A stretch of DNA of 33,394 nt from Acidobacteriota bacterium (lineage in GTDB: Bacteria; Acidobacteriota; Thermoanaerobaculia; Thermoanaerobaculales; Sulfomarinibacteraceae): contig JAHECW010000040.1 in assembly GCA_024641545.1 (NCBI GenBank), positions 1,578 to 34,971 on the forward strand. The letters are read 5' to 3'. How positions within the stretch are numbered: the first letter of the stretch is position 1; each line of letters opens with the position of its first letter. The position numbers and the translations under genes were made by a program. This document shows positions 24,280-32,045 of this stretch, one piece after another. The notes beneath the pieces are model-generated. The model was not told the origin of the DNA. It did not search any database and saw only the letters and a program-made list of their open reading frames with translations.

Positions 24280-24801
24280 ATGGTTCAGGTGGTCATCGGG
24301 CTCGGTGCGAATCTCGGCGATCCGGCGGCAGCGTTCACGACCGCGCTCGGCGAGATCGCCCGGAGGGGCGACGTCGTCTCCGTCTCCCGACTGTGGCGGA
24401 CGCGCCCCCTTGGACCGGACCAGCCGGACTACTGCAACGCCGCGGTTCTCATTGGTTGGCCGGGTGATCTCACGACCCTGCTTCAAACCTGTCGTGACCT
24501 CGAGCTCACCGCCGGCAGGGATCGCTCGAGCGAGCGGCGCTGGGGGCCGCGGGTCCTCGATCTCGATCTCCTCCTCGCCCGCGATCTCGTCTGGCGCGGA
24601 CCCGAGCTCGTGGTGCCCCACTCCGGTTTCCACCAGCGCGCCTTCGCCCTGGTCCCGGCCGCCGAGCTCGTCCCCGACTGGGTCCACCCCCTCGTCGGTC
24701 GGACCATCGCCGAGCTCGCCCGAGAGGTTCTGCGGGACGATCCCGGTGCGCTCATCGCGAGCGAACCGTTCCCGGTCGTACCGAGTTCTCTTCACGTATA
24801 G
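24280..24801 (+). CDS. folK: 2-amino-4-hydroxy-6-hydroxymethyldihydropteridine pyrophosphokinase
   Basis: A 173-residue cytoplasmic enzyme that transfers pyrophosphate from ATP to the pterin in folate biosynthesis. The N-terminal IGLGANLGDP and the signature RRWGPRVLDLDLLL (86-99, R-x-G-P-R-x-x-D-x-D) are intact, as is LVVPHSGFHQRAFAL later. Length fits stand-alone HPPK. There is no good Shine-Dalgarno; a TATCAT hexamer (24266-24271) lies 8 nt before the ATG, suggesting a leaderless mRNA. The ATG at 24270 is out of frame. No other folate gene is adjacent; it is divergent from the metalloprotease gene across 83 bp. Confidence 0.93.
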   Translation: MVQVVIGLGANLGDPAAAFTTALGEIARRGDVVSVSRLWRTRPLGPDQPDYCNAAVLIGWPGDLTTLLQTCRDLELTAGRDRSSERRWGPRVLDLDLLLARDLVWRGPELVVPHSGFHQRAFALVPAAELVPDWVHPLVGRTIAELAREVLRDDPGALIASEPFPVVPSSLHV

Positions 24802-24870
24802 AGAGTCTGTTCGATTCCCGTGAGACCTGATCGCCTTCGGTCGTCAACTGTGGCAGCCGAAGCGGCGCGT

Positions 24871-25006
24871 TGAAACCCAAGGAACACGAGGACCCACGAG
24901 GGTTCCACGAAGCATCGCATGACTGACCCTGGCCCCCTCCGATCTTGAAGAATCGGAAAACCCCGCTGGTGACTTCTTTGTGGTTCTTTGTGGCCTTTGT
25001 GTTTCA
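24871..25006. repeat. 136-bp element with imperfect terminal inverted repeats
   Basis: The left end (24871-24901, beginning TGAAACCCAAGG) and the reverse complement of the right end (24976-25006, beginning TGAAACACAAAGG) agree at about 22 of 31 positions. Both arms are built from degenerate CACAAAG/CACGAGG units. The interior holds no gene. It lies between folK and pyrE, which converge. It resembles a dispersed non-coding repeat, but other copies cannot be checked here. Confidence 0.55.
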
Positions 25007-25057
25007 AAACACGGGTCACGACGACCCGAAGAAATCCCCTCGAGCACGACCGCTTCC

Positions 25058-25648
25058 TTACGTCTTCTTGATGGGTCGCGATCCGGGTTTGGCGATGGGG
25101 ACGCCGTCGGCGCAGAGCGGGCAATCATCCGCGCTCCAGGTCGGGAAGCTCACCCCGAGCAAGGCACGGTACGGCTTCGGATCGAAGGGGTTGGGGTTCG
25201 CCGACCGGTTGACCATCGAGGCCAGACCGACGACCACGGCGCCGTCGGCCTCGAGGATCTCGATGACCTCACGGGTCGACTTGCCGGTCGTCACCACATC
25301 CTCGACGATGACGATCCGCTGGCCGGGCGTGACCGCGAACCCGCGTCTGAGCACCATCTCACCGTCGGCGCGCTCGGTGAAGAGAAACGGCAGACCGAGG
25401 GCTCGCGCCGTCTCGTGGCCGATGATGAGACCGCCCATGGCCGGCGAAACCACCAGGTCGATCGCAGGAACCGCGTCGGCAATCGCCGCGGCGATCAGCG
25501 CCCCGGCGCGGGCCGCACGACGCGGCTCGGCAAGGTAGAGAGCGCACTGCAGGTAGTCACCGGAATGGAGGCCCGACGAGAGCAGGAAGTGGCCGTGCTG
25601 ATGCGAGCCGCAGGCGGTGAAGTCGTCAAGACCGAGGGCGTCGCTCAC
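25058..25648 (-). CDS. pyrE: Orotate phosphoribosyltransferase
   Basis: A 196-residue enzyme of pyrimidine synthesis making OMP from orotate and PRPP. The PRPP-binding motif IVIVEDVVTTGKST (112-125) is intact, with SSGLHSGDYLQCALYL as the N-terminal substrate region and VVSPAMGGLIIGHETAR as the pyrophosphate loop. The C-terminus carries a CPLCADG motif followed by IAKPGSR, a feature I associate with the PyrE form of some thermophiles and archaea. The start is GTG (25646-25648) with GGAGG upstream; it overlaps the stop of the NtrC-type gene (GTGA), so translation is coupled to that regulator. Confidence 0.95.
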   Translation of the reverse strand: MSDALGLDDFTACGSHQHGHFLLSSGLHSGDYLQCALYLAEPRRAARAGALIAAAIADAVPAIDLVVSPAMGGLIIGHETARALGLPFLFTERADGEMVLRRGFAVTPGQRIVIVEDVVTTGKSTREVIEILEADGAVVVGLASMVNRSANPNPFDPKPYRALLGVSFPTWSADDCPLCADGVPIAKPGSRPIKKT

Positions 25649-26988
25649 GGTTCCTCCCTGGATATCCCATAGGCCTGCATCTTCTTGTAGAGGTTGGATC
25701 TTGGGGTTTCGACGGCGCGCGCGGTGGCGGCGATGTTCCAGTTGTTGGCCGCCAGGTGGTGGCGCAGGAAAGCGATCTCGGAGGCGCGCTGGAAATCCTG
25801 CAGGGTGGGTTCCGCCAGCAGCCGTTGCAGCTCGTCCCCCGCGGCGGTCGAATCAAACAGGTCGACGCCCTCGATGGTGTCGTCGAGCTCCATGATCACC
25901 GCCCGCTCGACGACATTCTTGAGCTCGCGGACGTTGCCGCGCCAAGGGTGGCGCGCCAGCCGTGCGAGCGCGCCCGGGCTCCACTTCTTCGCCCGCCGGC
26001 TGTACTCGACGCAGTAGCGCTCGGTGAGGTGTTCCACCAGGGGCGCGATGTCTTCCGGATGGTCGCGCAGGGGTGGCGTCTTGAGCACCAGCACCGCGAG
26101 GCGGAAGAAGAGATCTTCGCGGAAACTCCCATCGCCGACCGCGCCGGTCAGATCCTTGTTGGTCGCCGCAATCACCCGGACATCGACGGTGAACGGCCGC
26201 TCGGCCCCGACCGGCTCGACTTCACCATCCTGCAGGACCCGAAGCACCTTGGCCTGGGTCTTGAGACTCATGTCGCCGACCTCGTCGAGAAAGATGGTCC
26301 CCCCGTCCGCCTGGACGAACTTGCCCACCTGTCGCTGATGCGCGCCGGTGAAGGACCCCTTCTCGTGGCCGAAGAGCTCGGATTCGATGAGCTCCTCGGG
26401 AATCGCGGCGCAGTTGACCCGGATGAACGGCTTGCGCGCCCGGTCCGAAAGGTGGTGCAGCCGGCGGGCCACCAACTCCTTGCCGGTGCCGGACTCGCCG
26501 AGGATGAGGACGGTGGCGTGGGTCGGCGCCGCACGCGTGATCTCCTCGCGCAGGCGGGCCATGGCGGCGCTCGACCCGAGCAGCGGCGGCGGTTCGTCCA
26601 CCCCGTTGAGCTCCCGCGCCACCCGGCCCTGGGCGACCGCGCCGCGGACGGTGAGCAGCAGATCGGCGCGGTCGGGAGGCTTGGTGAGGTAGGCGGCGGC
26701 GCCGGCGTCGAGACACTGCTGCGCGGTGAATTGATCACCGTGGCCGGTGAGGATCACCACCGGAATCTCGAGGCCCCTGCGAGCGAGATTGTCGAGCAGG
26801 CCAAAGCCGTCCATGCCCGGCATCTTGATATCGAGCAGCGCCGCGTCGGGCTGCCGCGAGTCAAGCAGATCGAGGGCTTGGAACGCGTCCTTCGCCTGTT
26901 CGACCTCGTACCCCGCCGAGCTGAGGATTCGATCGAGCACGCGACGGACACCGGGATCGTCGTCGATGATGAGGATTCGGCCATCCAT
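25645..26988 (-). CDS. NtrC-family sigma-54-dependent response regulator
   Basis: A 447-residue three-domain regulator. The receiver domain (about 3-120) has acidic D10/D11, the phospho-acceptor D53 in [12 protein letters not shown]81 and K103. The AAA+ domain has Walker A GESGTGK (164-170), the sigma-54-contacting loop GSFTGA (211-216, a Ser variant of the usual GAFTGA) and Walker [10 protein letters not shown] (231-239). The C-terminal Fis-type helix-turn-helix ends in [16 protein letters not shown]. It should drive sigma-54 promoters when phosphorylated by an unidentified histidine kinase; none lies in the window. The ATG at 26986-26988 fits the receiver start; a longer frame reading upstream lacks support. 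TGC-TACCAT ends 6 nt before it and no Shine-Dalgarno is present. It overlaps pyrE by four bases. Confidence 0.93.
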   Translation of the reverse strand: MDGRILIIDDDPGVRRVLDRILSSAGYEVEQAKDAFQALDLLDSRQPDAALLDIKMPGMDGFGLLDNLARRGLEIPVVILTGHGDQFTAQQCLDAGAAAYLTKPPDRADLLLTVRGAVAQGRVARELNGVDEPPPLLGSSAAMARLREEITRAAPTHATVLILGESGTGKELVARRLHHLSDRARKPFIRVNCAAIPEELIESELFGHEKGSFTGAHQRQVGKFVQADGGTIFLDEVGDMSLKTQAKVLRVLQDGEVEPVGAERPFTVDVRVIAATNKDLTGAVGDGSFREDLFFRLAVLVLKTPPLRDHPEDIAPLVEHLTERYCVEYSRRAKKWSPGALARLARHPWRGNVRELKNVVERAVIMELDDTIEGVDLFDSTAAGDELQRLLAEPTLQDFQRASEIAFLRHHLAANNWNIAATARAVETPRSNLYKKMQAYGISREEP

Positions 26989-26994
26989 GCCGAC

Positions 26995-27002
26995 ATGGTA
27001 GC
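26995..27002 (-). promoter_or_regulatory. Putative extended -10 of the NtrC-type gene
   Basis: On the minus strand TGC-TACCAT precedes GTCGGC and the ATG, the hexamer ending 6 nt from the start codon. It is nearly identical to the start region of the PBP gene. No matching -35 is apparent. The inference is a leaderless transcript. Confidence 0.5.
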
Positions 27003-27126
27003 AGCCGGGAGCACAGGCTGGAATCCGGCGGTGTTGGTGAGGCGCGTCACCCCCACTCTCCGCTTCGGTTTCGCTCACATGAACCGGCTGTCGACTCCCA
27101 CGATAGAGTGGAGGTGGAGTCGTGCC

Positions 27127-28077
27127 ATGAGTCGATTGTGTTTCCCCTCCCGCGTTGCATCCGTCTGCCTCGGGACCACGCTCCTGTGCGGTCCATCCGG
27201 GGGGTTCGACCTGTTGCGACCCCTCGATGCGTCCTTTCCGCCGGGCATCGGGATCAGCGATGCCACTGCGACCGAGGAGGGATTTCCCGAGGTCGATGAC
27301 CCGAGCTTCGAGGACCAGCTCATCGCCCTCGTCAACCAGGAGCGCTGGACCAACGGTCAGCTCGCCCCGCTCAAACGGGTCGATCTGCTCGACACCTCGT
27401 CGGAGACCCACAGCACCAACATGGCGGTGCGGAACTTCGTGATGCACTGCGACCCGGACACCGGCACCATGCCGTGGGATCGGATGGTCGCCGCCGGCTA
27501 CCTCTACTCGAACGCCGGCGAGAACATCGCCTGGGGATACCCCGATCCGACCGCGGTCATGGCCGGCTGGATGGCGAGCTCGGGCCACCGCGCGAACATC
27601 CTCTCGACAACGTTCCGAGAAATGGGAAACGGCTTCTTCAACCAGCCCGGAGACCAGGGCAACGTCCGCCGCACGACCACGACGGGGTGCACACCGAACG
27701 TCTTCAACGAGGGGCCCTTCACCCGATACTGGACCCAGAATTTCGGCAAACGCAGCTCGGTCTATCCCGTGGTCATCAATCGCGAGGCCTCGCTCACCGA
27801 CAGCCGCGACGTCTCCCTCTTCCTCTACGGCAGCTGGACCGAGATGCGGCTGCGCAACGACAACGGCGCCTGGACCGCCTGGATGGCGTTTGCCAACAAC
27901 ACGTCGTGGCAGCTCGGCTACGGCAACGGCACCAAGACCGTCAGCGCCGAGATGCGAACCGGATCCACCGTGGTCTCGGCATCCGACACGATCATTCTCG
28001 AGGACACCGGCGAGGTCATCTTCTTCGACGGTTTCGAGTCGGCAAGCACGTCGGCGTGGAGTGCGGTCTCGCCCTGA
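27127..28077 (+). CDS. Exported CAP/SCP-domain protein with C-terminal DGFE tail
   Basis: A 316-residue predicted exported protein. The N-terminus (residues 1-25, hydrophobic with two Cys) is a plausible signal peptide. Residues about 60-207 form a CAP (SCP/PR-1) domain: LIALVNQERW, H95 in SSETHSTNMA, GENIAWGY (131-138, E132), SSGHRANIL (151-159, H154) and YWTQNFG (201-207). Bacterial CAP proteins are secreted, with disputed enzymatic roles. The following 90 residues look like a beta-sandwich (VSLFLYGSWTEMRLRND). The protein ends in FFDGFESASTSAWSAVSP, the same tail type as the metalloprotease at 22775. The ATG follows a GA-rich GGAGGTGGAG. The frame continues upstream but without credible protein. 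Confidence 0.83.
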   Translation: MSRLCFPSRVASVCLGTTLLCGPSGGFDLLRPLDASFPPGIGISDATATEEGFPEVDDPSFEDQLIALVNQERWTNGQLAPLKRVDLLDTSSETHSTNMAVRNFVMHCDPDTGTMPWDRMVAAGYLYSNAGENIAWGYPDPTAVMAGWMASSGHRANILSTTFREMGNGFFNQPGDQGNVRRTTTTGCTPNVFNEGPFTRYWTQNFGKRSSVYPVVINREASLTDSRDVSLFLYGSWTEMRLRNDNGAWTAWMAFANNTSWQLGYGNGTKTVSAEMRTGSTVVSASDTIILEDTGEVIFFDGFESASTSAWSAVSP

Positions 28078-28181
28078 CCGTGGGAATCCACCGCCGACCG
28101 CTCGTCTCACCGCCGCCCAAACGGCGGCCGAAAGTCTCCCCGAAGGACCTCGCGCCTCCGGCGGCGGAAATCGTGAGGGAT

Positions 28182-28210
28182 TTCACATAAACCGGATCTC
28201 AGAGTAGAAT
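28182..28210 (+). promoter_or_regulatory. Sigma-70-type promoter of the ALDH gene
   Basis: TTCACA (28182-28187) and TAGAAT (28205-28210) are separated by exactly 17 nt, 33 nt upstream of the ATG, with GGAGG at 28234-28238 between. A small hairpin, GAAATC/GATTTC (28167-28184), overlaps the -35 and may be regulatory. A CCGCCG/CGGCGG stem at 28110-28127, lacking a T-run, follows the CAP gene. Confidence 0.75.
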
Positions 28211-28243
28211 CCCCGGCGCAGCGATCGACTGCGGGAGGAAACG

Positions 28244-29770
28244 ATGAGCAACGTTCAAAAGATTCTCGATGACCTCGGACTCAAAGCAACCAACCCCGGC
28301 GCCTGCACCGGTGAGTGGATCACACCCGCAGCCGGCCGCGAGCTCGTCAGCATCAACCCGACCACCGGCGAACCCATCGCCAAAGTGATCCAGGCCGATG
28401 AGGCAGCCTACGAAAAGGTCATGCAGACCGCCGCCGACAACTTCACCGAGTGGCGGATGGTTCCCGCGCCGGTGCGCGGCGAGGTCGTGCGCGACCTCGG
28501 CAATGAACTGAGAAAATTCAAAGATCCCCTGGGCCGGTTGGTCTCCCTCGAAATGGGCAAGATCAAATCCGAAGGTCTCGGCGAGGTTCAGGAGATGATC
28601 GACATGTGCGACTTCGCGGTCGGGCTGTCGCGCCAGCTCTATGGTCCGACCATGATGTCCGAACGGCCCCGCCACCGGATGTACGAGCAGTGGCACCCGC
28701 TCGGCGTGGTCGGCGTCATCTCCGCGTTCAACTTCCCGGTCGCGGTGTGGGCGTGGAACGCGGCCCTGGCCGCCGTCTGCGGCGACACCACGGTGTGGAA
28801 GCCCTCGTCATCGACTCCGCTCACCGCGATTGCGGTTCAGAACATCTGCAACACGGTGATGAAGCGGCACGGGCTCACCGGCATCTTCAACGTCGCCATC
28901 GGGCCGGGCTCGGTGGTCGGCGAGCGTCTGATCAACGACCCGCGGGTTCCCTTGATCTCCTTCACCGGCTCGACCAAGATGGGCCGGCACGTCTCGGAAG
29001 CCTGCGCCAAGCGTTTCGGCCGCAGCATCCTCGAGCTCGGCGGCAACAACGCGATCATCGTCGAGCCCGACGCCAATCTCGATCTCGCCCTGCGGGCGAT
29101 CCTCTTCGCCGCGGTGGGCACCGCCGGTCAGCGCTGCACCAGCCTGCGCCGTCTCTTCCTCCACTCGTCCATCGCCGACGACGTGGTGGCCAAGCTGGTC
29201 AAAGCCTACGGCAGCATCACCATCGGCAACCCCCTCGATGACGGCATCCTGATGGGCCCGCTCGTCAACGAGGGCGCCATCAAGGACTATGAGAACGCGC
29301 TCGAAAAGGTGCGTGAGCAGGGCGGCGAGATCGTCACCGGCGGCCACCGGGTCGACCGTCCGGGCTACTACGTCGAACCGACGATCGTCCGGCTGAAGAG
29401 TCAGATCCCGATCTCCTGCGACGAGACCTTCGCGCCGATCCTCTACGTGCTCACCTACGACACCCTCGACGAGGCGGTCCGGACCCACAACTCGGTGCCA
29501 CAGGGTCTGTCGTCGGCAATCTTCACCTCGAGCATGTACTCGGCCGAGCGGTTCCTGTCGCACGAGGGCTCCGACTGCGGCATCGCCAACGTCAACATCG
29601 GCACCTCGGGCGCCGAGATCGGCGGCGCCTTCGGCGGCGAGAAGGAGACCGGCGGCGGCCGCGAGGCCGGGTCCGACTCGTGGAAGGCCTACATGCGGCG
29701 CCAGACCTGCACCATCAACTGGTCCACCGAGCTGCCGCTGGCGCAGGGTGTGAGCTTCGACATCGACTGA
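28244..29770 (+). CDS. ALDH7-type aldehyde dehydrogenase (probable L-2-aminoadipate-6-semialdehyde dehydrogenase)
   Basis: A 508-residue NAD(P)-dependent aldehyde dehydrogenase. The catalytic set is intact: N163 in AFNFP, K186 in VWKPS, E264 in ELGGNNA and the nucleophile C298 in GTAGQRCTSLRRLF. The ELGGNN form and GQRCTSLRR context are typical of the ALDH7 (antiquitin, AmaB/Pcd) group, which oxidises alpha-aminoadipic semialdehyde in lysine breakdown, also betaine aldehyde and lipid aldehydes. The lysine role is inferred from family; no lysine catabolic partner is adjacent. GGAGG lies 5 nt before the ATG. It has its own promoter and terminator and so is a single-gene unit. Confidence 0.92.
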   Translation: MSNVQKILDDLGLKATNPGACTGEWITPAAGRELVSINPTTGEPIAKVIQADEAAYEKVMQTAADNFTEWRMVPAPVRGEVVRDLGNELRKFKDPLGRLVSLEMGKIKSEGLGEVQEMIDMCDFAVGLSRQLYGPTMMSERPRHRMYEQWHPLGVVGVISAFNFPVAVWAWNAALAAVCGDTTVWKPSSSTPLTAIAVQNICNTVMKRHGLTGIFNVAIGPGSVVGERLINDPRVPLISFTGSTKMGRHVSEACAKRFGRSILELGGNNAIIVEPDANLDLALRAILFAAVGTAGQRCTSLRRLFLHSSIADDVVAKLVKAYGSITIGNPLDDGILMGPLVNEGAIKDYENALEKVREQGGEIVTGGHRVDRPGYYVEPTIVRLKSQIPISCDETFAPILYVLTYDTLDEAVRTHNSVPQGLSSAIFTSSMYSAERFLSHEGSDCGIANVNIGTSGAEIGGAFGGEKETGGGREAGSDSWKAYMRRQTCTINWSTELPLAQGVSFDID

Positions 29771-29790
29771 ACCGAATCCGGTCCGATTCC

Positions 29791-29825
29791 ACGCCCCGCG
29801 TCGGCAGCGACGCGGGGCGTTTTCT
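29791..29825 (+). terminator. Strong intrinsic terminator after the ALDH gene
   Basis: A perfect 12-bp stem, ACGCCCCGCGTC (29791-29802) with GACGCGGGGCGT (29809-29820), with loop GGCAGC, runs into TTTTCTT. It starts 21 bp past the stop codon. Confidence 0.95.
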
Positions 29826-29882
29826 TGTCCTGCAACGCGTTCCGAGCTTGATTCTCCCGTCGCAGGTGGCCGAGAGTGCCCC

Positions 29883-29950
29883 CTCAAACGATATTCGGGC
29901 CAGAAACGCGCGACCTTCTGGTTGGGCAGTGGTACCCAAAATCGTTTGAG
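29883..29950. repeat. Nested inverted repeat between convergent genes
   Basis: CTCAAACGAT (29883-29892) pairs perfectly with ATCGTTTGAG (29941-29950), and CCAGAA (29900-29905) with TTCTGG (29916-29921) inside it. It lies 58 bp beyond the YacP-like stop, between that gene and the ALDH terminator. A bidirectional terminator, small RNA or miniature element are all possible; the arms lack a long T-run. Confidence 0.5.
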
Positions 29951-30008
29951 ACGGCACGTCCGTTCAGCGCCGGAACCTTGTTTCCTCCGGGCAATGACCC
30001 GACGAAGC

Positions 30009-30461
30009 CTACTCGTTGTCCGGTTCACCCCCGGCAAAGAAGGCTTCCCAGTCGGCGATGTCGTGGCTCGAGAGCTTGGACTCGAAGGTGGTCGGCCGCG
30101 GCTGCTGTTCTCTCCGCACCCGCCAGTCGGCGAGGCGCCGGACCTCGGCGCCGCGCGCACGGACGCGATCGGCGAGACCACGGTCATCGGTGATCACCGA
30201 CCACTGTCTGGCAGCGGGGCCATCGGGCAGCATGCCGATGATGACATCGTCCGCGGTCCGAGAGCCGGCATAGACAACCGTCGCCTTGCCCAGGCTCTCC
30301 CGAACCGGGACGCCCGCCGGCGGCGGGCCGTCGAAGACGACGGTCACCGACATGGTCTCGTGGCGGGCGCGGTCCAGAACCTGCCTGCGGACGGCGGATC
30401 TGCTGCGCAGGTGCCCCGGCAACCGGTGGAGAAGGTTGTTGCCGTCGATCACGAGAGGCAT
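30009..30461 (-). CDS. NYN-domain (YacP-like) predicted ribonuclease
   Basis: A 150-residue protein of the NYN/PIN-like fold, as in YacP/Rae1. Acidic residues expected at the metal site are visible: D6 in IDGNNLLH, D44 in VVFDG, D71-D72 in TADDVI and TDDR (91-94). YacP-type proteins are RNA nucleases (Rae1 cleaves mRNA in the ribosome A-site in Bacillus); this exact role here is inferred by family only. The C-terminal 40 residues are charged. It begins 28 bp after the DUF4388/J/TPR gene and has no clear Shine-Dalgarno, so it is probably co-transcribed. Confidence 0.83.
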   Translation of the reverse strand: MPLVIDGNNLLHRLPGHLRSRSAVRRQVLDRARHETMSVTVVFDGPPPAGVPVRESLGKATVVYAGSRTADDVIIGMLPDGPAARQWSVITDDRGLADRVRARGAEVRRLADWRVRREQQPRPTTFESKLSSHDIADWEAFFAGGEPDNE

Positions 30462-30489
30462 CAGGCTCGCCCCGCGGTCTTCCGGCGGG

Positions 30490-32043
30490 CTATCTCACGC
30501 GGCGCAGCAGCCGGTCGAGTTCGCGCCCCCCGACGAGCTTCTTGTACATCTCGGCCGCGGTCTCGTTCCACGGATCGGCGCCGACCGCCCGCTCGAGAGC
30601 CTTCCGCTGGCGCTCTTTGTGCCCGCGCGCCTTCCAGAAGTTCGCGATCTCGATCCACCCCTGGACAAAGGTGGGGTCGACCTCGACGGCGATCCGCAGA
30701 CGCTCGAGGGCGCGGCCGATCCAGAGCGGGTTCCGCATCTGGAGCCTGGCCAGCTTGAGCAGCTCCGCGGGCTGGGGATCCAGGGCGCACGCCTGCTCGA
30801 GCAGTTGGATGGCAAGATAGGTCTCGCCGGACGCGATCAACTGGTCGGCACGCGCGACGTTCGCTTTGACCATGGACGCCCGCGCCGCCGGATCGGTTCG
30901 GGGTTTTTTCGATAGACTCTCCGCCTGCGCCTCCTCGACCGAGGCGAGAACCTTGTCGTAGCGGCGGCGGGCCTTGGGATCGGACAGCAGCTCGTAAGCC
31001 TCACGGGCGCGGTCCACGATGGCGGACAGGTTCGCCCTCTGATCGACCAGGTGCGGCTCGTCCACCCGCTTGGGCGAGTAGCGCTTGCGGATCACCGTGA
31101 AGGCCTTCTCGATCTGGTCCGACCCGGCGCCGTGCTGGAGACCGAGGGCGCGATAATGATCGATCCGGGTGACCCTCGCCGCCAACTCCATGATTCTGTG
31201 CCGCTCTTCTCGATGGTGCTCTTCGAAACCGCTGTCGTCGATGCCGGCATCGACCTCGACACCGGCCGGTTCCTGGACCAGCACTTGATCCGGAACCGAG
31301 ACCGCTTTCGGACTACCGGGGCCGGCCGCGGGGTCGATCGCGACGACCCCGGCGACCACCAGCGCATAGAGACTGGTCACCACCTCCTGCTCGGGCATGG
31401 TCGAGAGGTGCTTGAGGGCCGAGAGGTTCTTGGCGGAATCGAGGCGGGACAGGATGAATCCCTCGCTCGGAGTGAGCTCGAGCTGGCCGAGCACGCTTTC
31501 GATGCTGAGCTGGAGCCTCACCTTCTGGTCGAAGGAACCGAGGAGGTCCCACATCGCCACCTGGTCGCGGCATTCACGAGCCGCAGTCAGGATGATCTGA
31601 GAGGTCGTGATGTTGGGCAACGTGTCCGGCTGAGGGTCGCCCTGACCTCCCATGAATCCGAACCGGGGTGACGATTCCGATGCCGCCCGACGAATGATCT
31701 CCAGCGTCAGTTCCTGGAGCTCGGCCTCGAGTTCGGATTGGGCGATGCACCCCCGCTTGACCATGATATGACCCAATGTGCCGTCCTCGTCTGCTCCCTG
31801 GGCGAGGAGGGTCAGGGCGCGCTCGTCCTCGCTGATCCACTGCCGCTCGACGAGCCACATCCCGAGCATTTCGCTCTCGACGTTCGATCGTGCCGCGCGG
31901 ATCTCTCCGTTGACGAAGAAGATCTCGCGCCGGGCATCCTCCGAGCCGATGACCAGGGTCCCGGTTGCGTGGTCGGCCGCAAGGCGCGCCATCCGGGCCG
32001 GCAGGGGCTGGGCAAAGGTGGGCGACCGTTCGTCTTCGACCAC
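30490..32043 (-). CDS. DUF4388 protein with degenerate J-domain and TPR-like C-terminus
   Basis: A 517-residue soluble protein. Residues about 15-125 resemble DUF4388 (PATAN): TGTLVIGSEDARREIFFVNGEIRAARSN, then a helical region. Residues about 294-364 have the layout of a J-domain (DHYRALGLQHGAGSDQIEKAFTVIRKRY ... AYELLSDPKARRRYD), but the HPD tripeptide that stimulates Hsp70 is missing: the loop reads YSPKR. Residues about 390-500 are TPR-like helical pairs (AIQLLEQACALDPQPAELLKLARL, GRALERLRIAVEVDPTFVQGWIEIANFW). It is probably a scaffold rather than an Hsp70 co-chaperone. The start is placed at GTG 32041-32043, 7 nt after GAGG; a TTG two codons upstream overlaps the previous stop (TTGA). 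Function unknown. Confidence 0.78.
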   Translation of the reverse strand: MVEDERSPTFAQPLPARMARLAADHATGTLVIGSEDARREIFFVNGEIRAARSNVESEMLGMWLVERQWISEDERALTLLAQGADEDGTLGHIMVKRGCIAQSELEAELQELTLEIIRRAASESSPRFGFMGGQGDPQPDTLPNITTSQIILTAARECRDQVAMWDLLGSFDQKVRLQLSIESVLGQLELTPSEGFILSRLDSAKNLSALKHLSTMPEQEVVTSLYALVVAGVVAIDPAAGPGSPKAVSVPDQVLVQEPAGVEVDAGIDDSGFEEHHREERHRIMELAARVTRIDHYRALGLQHGAGSDQIEKAFTVIRKRYSPKRVDEPHLVDQRANLSAIVDRAREAYELLSDPKARRRYDKVLASVEEAQAESLSKKPRTDPAARASMVKANVARADQLIASGETYLAIQLLEQACALDPQPAELLKLARLQMRNPLWIGRALERLRIAVEVDPTFVQGWIEIANFWKARGHKERQRKALERAVGADPWNETAAEMYKKLVGGRELDRLLRRVR

Positions 32044-32045
32044 GG

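Noticed and set aside
25756-27126. Upstream extension of the CAP protein frame across the NtrC-type gene
   Set aside because: The extension is antisense to a conserved regulator and encodes no domain; the signal peptide-like start at 27127 is better.
30490-32043. Functional DnaJ co-chaperone
   Set aside because: The HPD tripeptide is missing; only the J-domain layout remains.
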